Translations under genes and position numbers: made by a program
Source: Planctomycetales bacterium
GTDB lineage: Bacteria; Planctomycetota; Planctomycetia; Pirellulales; Thermoguttaceae
NCBI GenBank assembly: GCA_007122045.1
Contig: SKJM01000132.1
Coordinates: 1 to 5,618, forward strand
Direction of reading: 5' to 3'
Length of the DNA: 5,618 bases
Notes under the pieces: model-generated
Databases searched by the model: none
Seen by the model: only the letters and a program-made list of their open reading frames with translations
What the model was told of the DNA's origin: nothing
In this document: positions 1-5,618 of the stretch, in pieces
Numbering within the stretch: the first letter of the stretch is position 1
Layout of the letters: every line of letters starts with the position of its first letter

Positions 1-1
1 G

Positions 2-229
2 GACGGCGAGGACCCGCTCCACAATGAAATCTCCGATGAAATGCAACAGGCCCTCGCCCGCCTGCCCGACGAGTTACGCGAAACCCTCCTGTTGGTGGTG
101 GTGGCCGAGTTGACGCACCAGGAGGCCGCCGATTTGCTCGAAATACCCCTTGGCACGGTCCTTTCCCGCGTCAGCCGGGCCAGAAAGCGATTGCGGGAAT
201 ATTTATTGGCCGCCAGCGCCAATAGCTGA
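2..229 (+). CDS. ECF-type RNA polymerase sigma factor, C-terminal part (5' end outside window)
   Basis: This is the last 75 residues of a sigma-70 family factor of the ECF (extracytoplasmic function) type; the reading frame is open from the left edge to a TGA at 227-229. The visible part is sigma region 4, which contacts the -35 promoter element. An acidic lead-in (GEDPLHNEISDEM) is followed by LARLPDELRETLLLVVV and a helix-turn-helix: THQEAADLLEIP is the first part, and GTVLSRVSRARKRLREYL is the recognition helix with its basic tail. The GTVxSRxxRARxRL pattern is characteristic of Sigma70_r4_2. Regions 1-3, including the -10 binding region 2, lie upstream, so the ECF subgroup cannot be assigned. 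There is no C-terminal extension beyond ASANS. The stop is 45 bases before the preferred start of the next gene, so the two are probably cotranscribed. The neighbouring membrane protein is in the usual place of an anti-sigma factor. Confidence 0.9.
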   Translation, partial: DGEDPLHNEISDEMQQALARLPDELRETLLLVVVAELTHQEAADLLEIPLGTVLSRVSRARKRLREYLLAASANS

Positions 230-274
230 ATAGGTGTGCGAGTTCGATTTTCGGTTCGCCCTGCAACTGTCCCT

Positions 275-2437
275 ATGCGTAAACCCAACCCTAACCCCTG
301 GATCGACGATCAGCTTCGCGGCGTGACCGTGCCGGGGGGGCTTGCGCGACGGCTGCGCAACGTGGCCCTGGCCGACGAAAATGCCGTCGACGACGAACTG
401 CGCCGCGTGCCCGTGCCGCCGGCGCTCCGTCGCCGTCTGCGGTCGGCTGCCGCCGTGGACGATGCCGGCCTCGACGCCCTGTTGCGCGACGTTCCCGTGC
501 CATACCGGGTCGTCATGCGGCTTCGAGCCACGCCGGGCTACCGGCTGAAGCTCCGAAGAATCGCTGGTTGGGTGGCGGCTGCCAGCCTGCTGGCGGCGAT
601 CGGGCTCTCCTACTTCGGCGCCGCGGTGGGGATCCTGATCGCCACCCTGCCGCCGGTGACCCAGCCCCCACCCGACTTGGACTGGCACCTCGACTGGGAA
701 CTGCTGTCCGACGCGACGGAAACCTCGCTGAACCTCGTGCAGCTTCCGCCGTCCGATTCCGGGCCGGGCGCGGTGCCATCCATCGCCGGGCCGCCGGTCG
801 AGCTGCCCGAACCGCCGGAACCGTCCACGCTGCTGGCCGGGCCGCCTCCGCGACCACCGTCCTTGCTCGACGGATTTGCGCTGCTGGGCGACGGCTTGCC
901 CGGCGGGGCGGACCCCCTGCTCGACGTCACGGTACACCGGTGGGGGCCGCTTGGGGCCCACGCACCGTTCGACGACCCGCCCGGGTGGCACGAGGCGCAG
1001 GCGCTGCGGGCCAGAGGAATCCCCGCGCCCACCGCGACGGGCTTCGATTCCAGCATTCTGATCCGTTACGGCGTGTTCCCGTTCGTCCCCACGGCGGCCG
1101 ACGAATCGTTGCGGAAGGTGTCGGTCCCGCTGGACGTGGGCACCGCCAGTTTCGAGTTGACCCGCCGCACGGTGGCCGAAGGCCGGCTCCCGCCGCCCGA
1201 CCGGGTACGCACCGAGGAGTTCCTGGCCGCGGTGGACTACGATTTTCCGAAGCCGGACGGCAAGGCCCTTCGGCTGTCACTGTTCGGCGGCCCGAGTCCC
1301 TTTGCGCCGGGACGGTTCCTGCTGCAAGGCGGCGTGCAAGCGGCCGAGGTGGCGCCGGTGCCGCGTCCGCCGGTCCACTTGATTCTGGCGGTCGACGCCA
1401 CGGCCGGAGCACACTGGGAGCAACGGCGCTCCATGCTGCGCGGGGCGGTGGCCAACCTCGGCCGCCGGCTCGAGCCCGACGACCGAATTTCTCTGGTGGC
1501 CTATCATCGCACCGCCGAGGTGCTGGCCACCCACGCCGGGCCGAACGACGTCGAGCGGCTGCTGGAAGCCGTCGGCCGCATCGCCGGCCAGCCCGCAACC
1601 AACCCCGGCGCCGGGCTGGCTGCCGCGTACAGCCTCGCCTACGATTCCGGAGAATCCTCGCGGAAGGCGAAGCCGCTGGTGGTGCTGCTGACGAAAGGAT
1701 TGCCGGATTTGCCGCTCAGTGAACTCGCCCGAATTGAGCGGCACCTCGCCGAAGCCGCCCAGGAGGGGATCCATCTGCACGTGGTCGATACCCGTGCCAC
1801 GCCGGACTCGTTGAACCTTCAATTGCGAGGTTTTGCCGAGGCGGGTGGGGGACGACTGTGGGCGGCCGACGACCCGCGGCGCTTCGCCTGGGCGCTGCGC
1901 GAGGCGATGACCGGCCAGCCCCAAGCCGTGGCCGAAAGCGTTCACCTCTCGGTCCGGTTCGACCCGAAGGCAGTGGGCTTCTACCGGCTCCTGGGGCACG
2001 AACCCGGGGCCAAGACGATGGAAACGGCCAGCTTGTTGCACTCGGGCCAATCGAGCACGGTGCTGTTCGACGTCGGCCTCCGGCAGGGCTTGAGCGCCGG
2101 CGACGTGCTGGCCACGGCGGAACTCGCGTGGCGCGAGCCCGGCACCGGCTCGATCGAGCGCGAAACGGTGGTCCTGCGGCACGGCGACCTTCCGGCAACG
2201 TGGATCGAGGCGGCGCCGCCGTGGCAGGCCGCCGTCGCGGTCGCCGAGGCGGGGGAACTCCTGCGCGGAAGCGTCTATACGCAACTCCGCCCGCGCCCCG
2301 GCACGATTGCCGGCGTGGCAGAGTGGCTCGAGCAACTCGACAGCGAGGTGTGGGAAGAACCATCGTTCCGCGATTTCGCGGAAATCGTGCATCGGGCGAT
2401 CAGGGCCCGGCCGTCCCGAGGGGGGCCAATAAGGTAA
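275..2437 (+). CDS. Single-pass membrane protein with YfbK-like VWA_N, VWA and DUF3520 domains and a repeat-bearing cytoplasmic N-terminus
   Basis: A 720-residue protein. Residues 1-95 are presumably cytoplasmic and contain three copies of a 28-residue unit (consensus LRxVPVPxxLxxRLR). RLKLRR then leads into one hydrophobic segment at about 96-125. Residues 126-225 are a Pro-rich linker with PPP and PEPPEP clusters. Residues 270-325 match the VWA_N domain of YfbK-type proteins (FVPTAADESL, then LPPPDRVRTEEF and a VDYDFP stretch). Residues 368-545 form a VWA fold, and from 556 (VHLSVRFDPKAVGFYRLLGHE) to about 700 the sequence resembles DUF3520. The MIDAS is degenerate: DxSxS reads D374-A-T376-A-G378, T442 is kept, and the later Asp of a T-D-G motif is K474, so metal-dependent ligand binding is doubtful. 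E. coli YfbK is a putative lipoprotein without this N-terminus. The ATG at 275 is chosen because the recognisable sequence begins just after it; an in-frame GTG at 236 would add 13 residues, and neither start has a clear Shine-Dalgarno. The exact role is unknown. Position after an ECF sigma gene suggests a regulatory or sensor partner (inference). Confidence 0.88.
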   Translation: MRKPNPNPWIDDQLRGVTVPGGLARRLRNVALADENAVDDELRRVPVPPALRRRLRSAAAVDDAGLDALLRDVPVPYRVVMRLRATPGYRLKLRRIAGWVAAASLLAAIGLSYFGAAVGILIATLPPVTQPPPDLDWHLDWELLSDATETSLNLVQLPPSDSGPGAVPSIAGPPVELPEPPEPSTLLAGPPPRPPSLLDGFALLGDGLPGGADPLLDVTVHRWGPLGAHAPFDDPPGWHEAQALRARGIPAPTATGFDSSILIRYGVFPFVPTAADESLRKVSVPLDVGTASFELTRRTVAEGRLPPPDRVRTEEFLAAVDYDFPKPDGKALRLSLFGGPSPFAPGRFLLQGGVQAAEVAPVPRPPVHLILAVDATAGAHWEQRRSMLRGAVANLGRRLEPDDRISLVAYHRTAEVLATHAGPNDVERLLEAVGRIAGQPATNPGAGLAAAYSLAYDSGESSRKAKPLVVLLTKGLPDLPLSELARIERHLAEAAQEGIHLHVVDTRATPDSLNLQLRGFAEAGGGRLWAADDPRRFAWALREAMTGQPQAVAESVHLSVRFDPKAVGFYRLLGHEPGAKTMETASLLHSGQSSTVLFDVGLRQGLSAGDVLATAELAWREPGTGSIERETVVLRHGDLPATWIEAAPPWQAAVAVAEAGELLRGSVYTQLRPRPGTIAGVAEWLEQLDSEVWEEPSFRDFAEIVHRAIRARPSRGGPIR
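305..529 (+). repeat. Three tandem 28-residue (84-base) coding repeats in the VWA protein N-terminus
   Basis: Units start at residues 11, 39 and 67 of the 720-residue protein, exactly 28 residues apart; the third is cut short near residue 85, before the membrane helix. Cores are LRGVTVPGGLARRLR, LRRVPVPPALRRRLR and LRDVPVPYRVVMRLR. Units 1 and 2 share 14 of 28 residues. Each core is followed by a variable linker rich in Ala and Asp (ALADENAV, AAAVDDAGL). The DNA has diverged more than the protein motif, which argues for selection on the peptide rather than a recent duplication. The cores are amphipathic and strongly basic, and face the cytoplasm. I know of no named domain for them; binding to the sigma factor or to nucleic acid is speculative. 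Confidence 0.85.
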
Positions 2438-2503
2438 ATATATTGAGGGGGCGAGAAAAAACAATATCGCGGCGTGGCTTGTACCTGGGCGCGATCCCGG
2501 TTA

Positions 2504-2530
2504 GTCTGGAAGTAAGTGCCTTATCCAGGC
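2504..2530 (+). other. Bulged hairpin in the intergenic leader
   Basis: Eleven base pairs can form. GTCTGGA (2504-2510) pairs with TCCAGGC (2524-2530), with one G-T pair, and TAAG (2513-2516) pairs with CTTA (2520-2523). A two-base AG bulge lies on the left strand, and the loop is TGC. It is the least G/C-biased of the inverted repeats here, so it is less easily explained by composition. It is not followed by T residues and is therefore not a standard terminator. It could be part of a structured RNA or a protein-binding operator. Confidence 0.4.
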
Positions 2531-2621
2531 AGGACTGGGCGGGGGGCTTCACAGCCCCGGCCGGGTCCGGTGTGCTTCACGGCCGCCGGGCCGGGGCCGA
2601 TCCGCCAACCGGCCGCTCGAA

Positions 2622-2657
2622 ACCACCTCCGGGCGGTTCCGGAACCCACCTGGTGGT
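2622..2657 (+). other. Composite inverted repeat close to the TPR gene start
   Basis: ACCACC (2622-2627) can pair with GGTGGT (2652-2657). Directly inside it TCCGG (2628-2632) pairs with CCGGA (2639-2643) around a GCGGTT loop, leaving eight unpaired bases (2644-2651) on the right strand. In all, 11 pairs stack in two segments. It ends 39 bases before the Shine-Dalgarno site, so it would sit in the untranslated leader. There is no T-tract after it. Its function is unknown. Confidence 0.35.
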
Positions 2658-2696
2658 CTAGTCGTCGCTCGACGGGTCTTCGTTTTCGTTTAGCGC

Positions 2697-2702
2697 AAGG
2701 AG
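2697..2702 (+). promoter_or_regulatory. Shine-Dalgarno site of the TPR gene
   Basis: AAGGAG lies nine bases before the ATG at 2712, with an A-rich spacer (ATAAAACTA). This is a near-ideal ribosome binding site and fixes the start of the downstream gene. The VWA gene upstream has no comparable site, so the two genes may differ in translation strength. Confidence 0.8.
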
Positions 2703-2711
2703 ATAAAACTA

Positions 2712-5618
2712 ATGTTACGGCGGAGGGAACACGGCGGTTGGAACGGCGTGGGCATCGTGTCGGTTGCCGCGGTGCTGGTGGCGGTGGCTGCGAGCCCGGC
2801 CCCGGCGGACAGTCGACGTTTCGTCGAAGCCCTGCGGGAGCGGGGGCTCCACGAGCAGGTTCTCTACTACCTGGAGACCATGCGGGACAGTCCTCTGGCA
2901 GACCCCGACTTCCAAAAGCTGATCGACTACGAGGCCGGGGTCACGCTTATCAACGCCGCGATGACCGGCCGGGTGATGGCCGTGCGCGAAAAGCAGCTCG
3001 AGGAGGCCAGGACCCACTTCGAGCGGTTTGTGAAGGAGAATCCGGGCCATCCGCTCATCTTTTCCGCCCGCTCCCAACTTGCCAACCTGCTGGTGCAGCG
3101 CGGGCGCATCGAGCGGGAAAAGGCCGACGAGGCCGAAGGCGACCAAGCCCGAGCCCGCCTCGCCGCGGCGGCGCGCAAGCTCTTGGACGAAGCCGAGGTG
3201 GTGTTCCAGGAGCAGGAATCGCAGGCCATCGAAGAGCACGAGCGGTTTCCGAAGTTCATCGACCCGAAACAGACGAAACAGATCGACGAGCGCGACCAGG
3301 TGCGCCGCGACATCCTCGAAGCCCGCATGGCGCTGGCCGGCGTGAAATTCGAGACGGCGCTGACCCACCCCCGGGGAAGCGACCCATTCAAGAAGGCCAT
3401 GACCGAGGCCGCCGAACGATACGGCAAGATTTACGAGTTGTACAGTACCCGGCTAGTCGGCCTGTACGCGCGCATGTGGGAAGGGCGCTGCTACAAGGAA
3501 TTGGGCGATCACAAGCGGGCGTTCGAGGCGTTCGAGGAGTTGCTGGAGCAGCCCGATGAGCCCGCCCCGTTTCGGGCCCTGGCCAATCGCGTGACCGTTT
3601 TGCTGTTGGAAACGTGCCTGCTGCCCAACGTGAAGGAGCACAAGAAGGCGATGGACCGCGGGCAGGCCTGGCTGAAGACGGCCCGGGGCGCGGAAGAGAC
3701 GAGCGTCGAAGGGCTGGCCATCCGGTATTTCACGGGGGTGGCGGCGGCCGAGTATGCCAAGACCCTCAAACAGGACGATGCCGGCGAGTCCAAGCTGCGC
3801 GCGGCGGCCCAGGGCAACGCCCGCAGGGCGTTCCAGTTCGTCGCCCGGATGCCCGGCGAATATCAGCGCCGCGCCCGAGAGCGTCTGGCCGAGTTGGGGG
3901 TCGAGCGGGAAAAGGGCGAGCCCGCCACGTTCGTCGACGCGCGGGATCAGGGCAAGGACGAGTTGGACAAGGCCCAGATGGCAAACCTCGATCCGGAGGA
4001 ACGGGCGGAGGCCGCGGAGAAGGCGCTGGAGTATTTCCGTCTTGCCATACGCCTGGCCGACGCGAGCGTCGAACCGGACGACCTCAACGTGGTGCGCTAC
4101 TACCTGGCCTACCTGTACTGGACCCGCGACGACTACTACCGCGCCGGCGTGATGGGCGAGTTCCTCGCGCGGCGGTATCCCACCGGGATCGCGGCGCGCC
4201 AGGGGGCCAAGATCGCCCTGGCGGCCTACGCGAAACTGTTCAGCGACGCCAAGTCCGACCCAAAGCGCCAATGGGCGATCGGCCAAATGGTCAACACGGC
4301 CCGATTCATCACCACGCGGTGGCCCGACACCCCCGACGGCGCCGACGCCTGGATGATGCTCGTGCGCAGCGCGGTCGTCAACGAGCAGGTCGATCAGGCT
4401 CGCGAGTACTTGGCGAACATCCCCGATACGGCGCCGCAGCGCGGCGAGGCCGAACTGCTGATCGGTCAGACGCTGTGGGCCGACTACGCGCGCCGGCTGC
4501 GCCTTCCTGAAGACGAGCGGCCCGACCCGGAGGAACTGACGGCCATGGTCGCAGGGGCCAAACAGGTGCTCGAGACCGGCGTGAAACGGATGAAGGAGCA
4601 CGTCGAGCAAGGCGTCCCGATCACGTATACGATGTGTACCGCGGTGCTGTCGCTGGCCCAAATCCTGATCAATCAAAACGATCCGGCCGGCGCGGTCCAG
4701 TGGCTCGACGATCCGGTGATCGGAGCCCTGACCCTGGTGCGCGACGACGCCGAGGTGACCGACCGCAGCGTGTTCCGCGTGGAAACGTACAAGGCCGCCC
4801 TGCGGGCGTACGTGGGCCAAAAGGAACTCGACAAGGCCGAAGGCGTCATGGAGGACCTCGAGGAGGCCATCAGGCAGCAGGGCGACGCCGACGCCGAGCA
4901 GCAACTGACGCAGATCTACATCAGCCTGGGCCGCGACCTGGAACAGCAGCTCGAAATGCTCCGCAGCGAGGGAAAACTCGCCGAACAGCGCGACGTGTCC
5001 AAAGGGTTCGAACTCTTCCTCGAGCGGATCCTCGAGCGACCCGGCAATACCTTCAGTTCGTTGAACTGGATTGCCGAAACCTTCTACGGCTTGGGATCGG
5101 GCCTGGACCCCGGCGGGCAGCGATTGCCGACCGACGCCGAGGGCTATTACAAGCGGGCGGCGGCCGGATACCTGACCATCCTGCGCGAACTCCGGGACGC
5201 CCCCGACTTCGGGCCGCCGGGCGCCGAGACGAGCATCCAAATCCGCCTGGCCCGCTGCCTGCGACGGCTGCAACGCTACGACGACGCCCTGAAACTCCTG
5301 CTGGCCGTCCTGGAAGACAAGCCCATGATGATCGACGCGCAGGTCGAGGCCGCCTATACCTACCAGGCCCGCGCCGCCGAAGACTCCCGTTATTACCGGC
5401 TTGCCATGTTCGGCAGCCGGCAATACCAGCAGTTCTGGGGCTGGGGCCGGCTCGCCAACCGCGTGTCGCGCAGCCCCCGCCATGCCGACATCTTCCACGA
5501 GGCGCGCTACAACCTGGCCCTGTGCCGCATGGAATACGGCCTGAGCCTGTCGGGCAGCGAACGGAAGGAAACGCTCCAGCGGGCCAAGGAAGACATCCTC
5601 ATCATCCAACGGCTGTAC
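2712..5618 (+). CDS. Large exported TPR-like helical-repeat protein (3' end outside window)
   Basis: Translation from the ATG at 2712 runs 969 codons to the right edge without a stop, so the protein is incomplete at its C-terminus. Residues 1-32 are a signal peptide: MLRRREHGG, a hydrophobic core (VGIVSVAAVLVAVAA) and an APA cleavage site before D33. There is no lipobox Cys. The mature part is almost wholly helical. Residues about 95-215 are highly charged with Glu/Lys/Arg/Gln-rich helices and may form a coiled coil. Residues 250-283 fit the TPR pattern (G258, Y261, G265, A270, F274). Further TPR-like pairs occur near 99-125 (ARTHFERFVKENPGHP), around 540-600 and at 841-880 (IRLARCLRRLQRYDDALKLLL). 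The end has WGWGRLANRV (from 909) and FHEARYNLALC (928-938), a pattern I associate with large planctomycete secreted TPR proteins. No catalytic motif is seen, so a periplasmic or envelope scaffold is the likely role. It lies 274 bases after the VWA gene on the same strand with its own strong ribosome site. Confidence 0.85.
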   Translation, partial: MLRRREHGGWNGVGIVSVAAVLVAVAASPAPADSRRFVEALRERGLHEQVLYYLETMRDSPLADPDFQKLIDYEAGVTLINAAMTGRVMAVREKQLEEARTHFERFVKENPGHPLIFSARSQLANLLVQRGRIEREKADEAEGDQARARLAAAARKLLDEAEVVFQEQESQAIEEHERFPKFIDPKQTKQIDERDQVRRDILEARMALAGVKFETALTHPRGSDPFKKAMTEAAERYGKIYELYSTRLVGLYARMWEGRCYKELGDHKRAFEAFEELLEQPDEPAPFRALANRVTVLLLETCLLPNVKEHKKAMDRGQAWLKTARGAEETSVEGLAIRYFTGVAAAEYAKTLKQDDAGESKLRAAAQGNARRAFQFVARMPGEYQRRARERLAELGVEREKGEPATFVDARDQGKDELDKAQMANLDPEERAEAAEKALEYFRLAIRLADASVEPDDLNVVRYYLAYLYWTRDDYYRAGVMGEFLARRYPTGIAARQGAKIALAAYAKLFSDAKSDPKRQWAIGQMVNTARFITTRWPDTPDGADAWMMLVRSAVVNEQVDQAREYLANIPDTAPQRGEAELLIGQTLWADYARRLRLPEDERPDPEELTAMVAGAKQVLETGVKRMKEHVEQGVPITYTMCTAVLSLAQILINQNDPAGAVQWLDDPVIGALTLVRDDAEVTDRSVFRVETYKAALRAYVGQKELDKAEGVMEDLEEAIRQQGDADAEQQLTQIYISLGRDLEQQLEMLRSEGKLAEQRDVSKGFELFLERILERPGNTFSSLNWIAETFYGLGSGLDPGGQRLPTDAEGYYKRAAAGYLTILRELRDAPDFGPPGAETSIQIRLARCLRRLQRYDDALKLLLAVLEDKPMMIDAQVEAAYTYQARAAEDSRYYRLAMFGSRQYQQFWGWGRLANRVSRSPRHADIFHEARYNLALCRMEYGLSLSGSERKETLQRAKEDILIIQRLY

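Larger units (their letters stand above)
2438..2711 (+). promoter_or_regulatory. 274-base intergenic region, probable structured 5' leader of the TPR gene
   Basis: No gene is supported here. The first 30 bases are A/T-rich for this genome (TAAATATATTG, then an A6 run near 2456-2461), and the remainder is very G/C-rich. Inverted repeats include 2504-2530, 2543-2558 (GGGGCT/AGCCCC, 4-base loop), 2554-2562 with 2589-2597 (GCCCCGGCC/GGCCGGGGC), and 2622-2657. The second and third share bases 2554-2558, so they exclude each other, as in switching leaders, but a G/C-rich stretch also yields such pairs by chance. None is followed by a T-tract, so no classic intrinsic terminator is seen. I could not match it to a riboswitch class I know (cobalamin, TPP, glycine, c-di-GMP), nor to SRP RNA or RNase P. 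No convincing -35/-10 pair was found; the promoter could lie in the A/T-rich start. Confidence 0.45.

Noticed and set aside
236..274. Upstream GTG start for the VWA protein
   Set aside because: It would add RVRFSVRPATVP, which has no recognisable feature, and there is no Shine-Dalgarno. The ATG at 275 is the simpler choice, though the GTG is not excluded.
278..299. Telomere-like AACCCTAACCCC stretch
   Set aside because: It is short and coding (the KPNPNPW residues at the protein N-terminus), with no extended array.
568..1722. 384-codon open frame on the + strand in another phase
   Set aside because: It is an out-of-frame reading of the VWA gene with an Arg/Ala/Gly-rich, low-complexity product.
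1277..2464. 395-codon open frame on the - strand
   Set aside because: It is antisense to the VWA and DUF3520 domains, which are recognisable family matches; this frame shows no domain.
2479..2506. Sigma-70 promoter (TTGTAC, 16 bases, TTAGTC)
   Set aside because: Both elements match the consensus poorly (3 of 6 at -35 and a very weak -10), which is no better than chance.
2543..2558. Intrinsic terminator after the VWA gene
   Set aside because: GGGGCT/AGCCCC makes a compact 6-bp hairpin but is followed by G/C-rich sequence rather than a T-tract.
2516..3559. 347-codon + strand frame spanning the intergenic region and the TPR gene start
   Set aside because: It has no domain, a Pro/Arg/Gly-rich composition, and overlaps the well-supported TPR frame and its ribosome site in a different phase.
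3453..5609. 718-codon open frame on the - strand
   Set aside because: It lies antisense to the signal-peptide-bearing TPR frame. Its product has no recognisable domain and a composition typical of the reverse complement of G/C-rich coding DNA. The + strand frame has a ribosome site, a signal peptide and TPR patterns.

Overview
The window looks like chromosomal DNA from a high-GC member of the Planctomycetes, probably of the Pirellulales type. This is inferred from the gene combination: an ECF sigma factor, a membrane-anchored YfbK-like VWA protein with a proline-rich linker, and a very large secreted helical-repeat protein. G/C-rich third codon positions fit as well. No ribosomal or other phylogenetic marker is present, so the assignment is not proven.

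All supported genes lie on the + strand. (1) 2-229 is the 3' end of an ECF-type RNA polymerase sigma factor; only the region 4 helix-turn-helix remains. (2) 275-2437 encodes a 720-residue single-pass membrane protein. Its cytoplasmic N-terminus carries three copies of a 28-residue motif, followed by one transmembrane helix, a Pro-rich linker, a YfbK-type VWA_N domain, a VWA domain whose metal-binding (MIDAS) residues are mostly replaced, and a DUF3520-like C-terminal domain. (3) 2438-2711 is a 274-base gap with no gene. It starts A/T-rich, becomes strongly G/C-rich with several inverted repeats, and ends in a good Shine-Dalgarno site. (4) 2712 to the right edge is one uninterrupted frame of 969 codons. 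It encodes an exported TPR-like helical protein with an N-terminal signal peptide and continues beyond the window. Because it has no stop codon in the window it is easily missed, and a long antisense open frame covering most of it is a composition artefact.

The sigma factor and the membrane VWA protein are close enough to form one operon. They resemble an ECF sigma/anti-sigma pair in layout: the sigma gene is followed by a protein with about 95 cytoplasmic residues, one membrane helix and an extracytoplasmic sensor-like part. However, the cytoplasmic part lacks the His/Cys zinc anti-sigma motif and carries the LRxVPVPxxLxxRLR repeats instead. A working hypothesis is that the repeats contact the sigma factor or another cytosolic partner, while the outside VWA/DUF3520 part binds envelope proteins, possibly including the secreted TPR protein encoded next. 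That link is inference from gene order and domain layout only.
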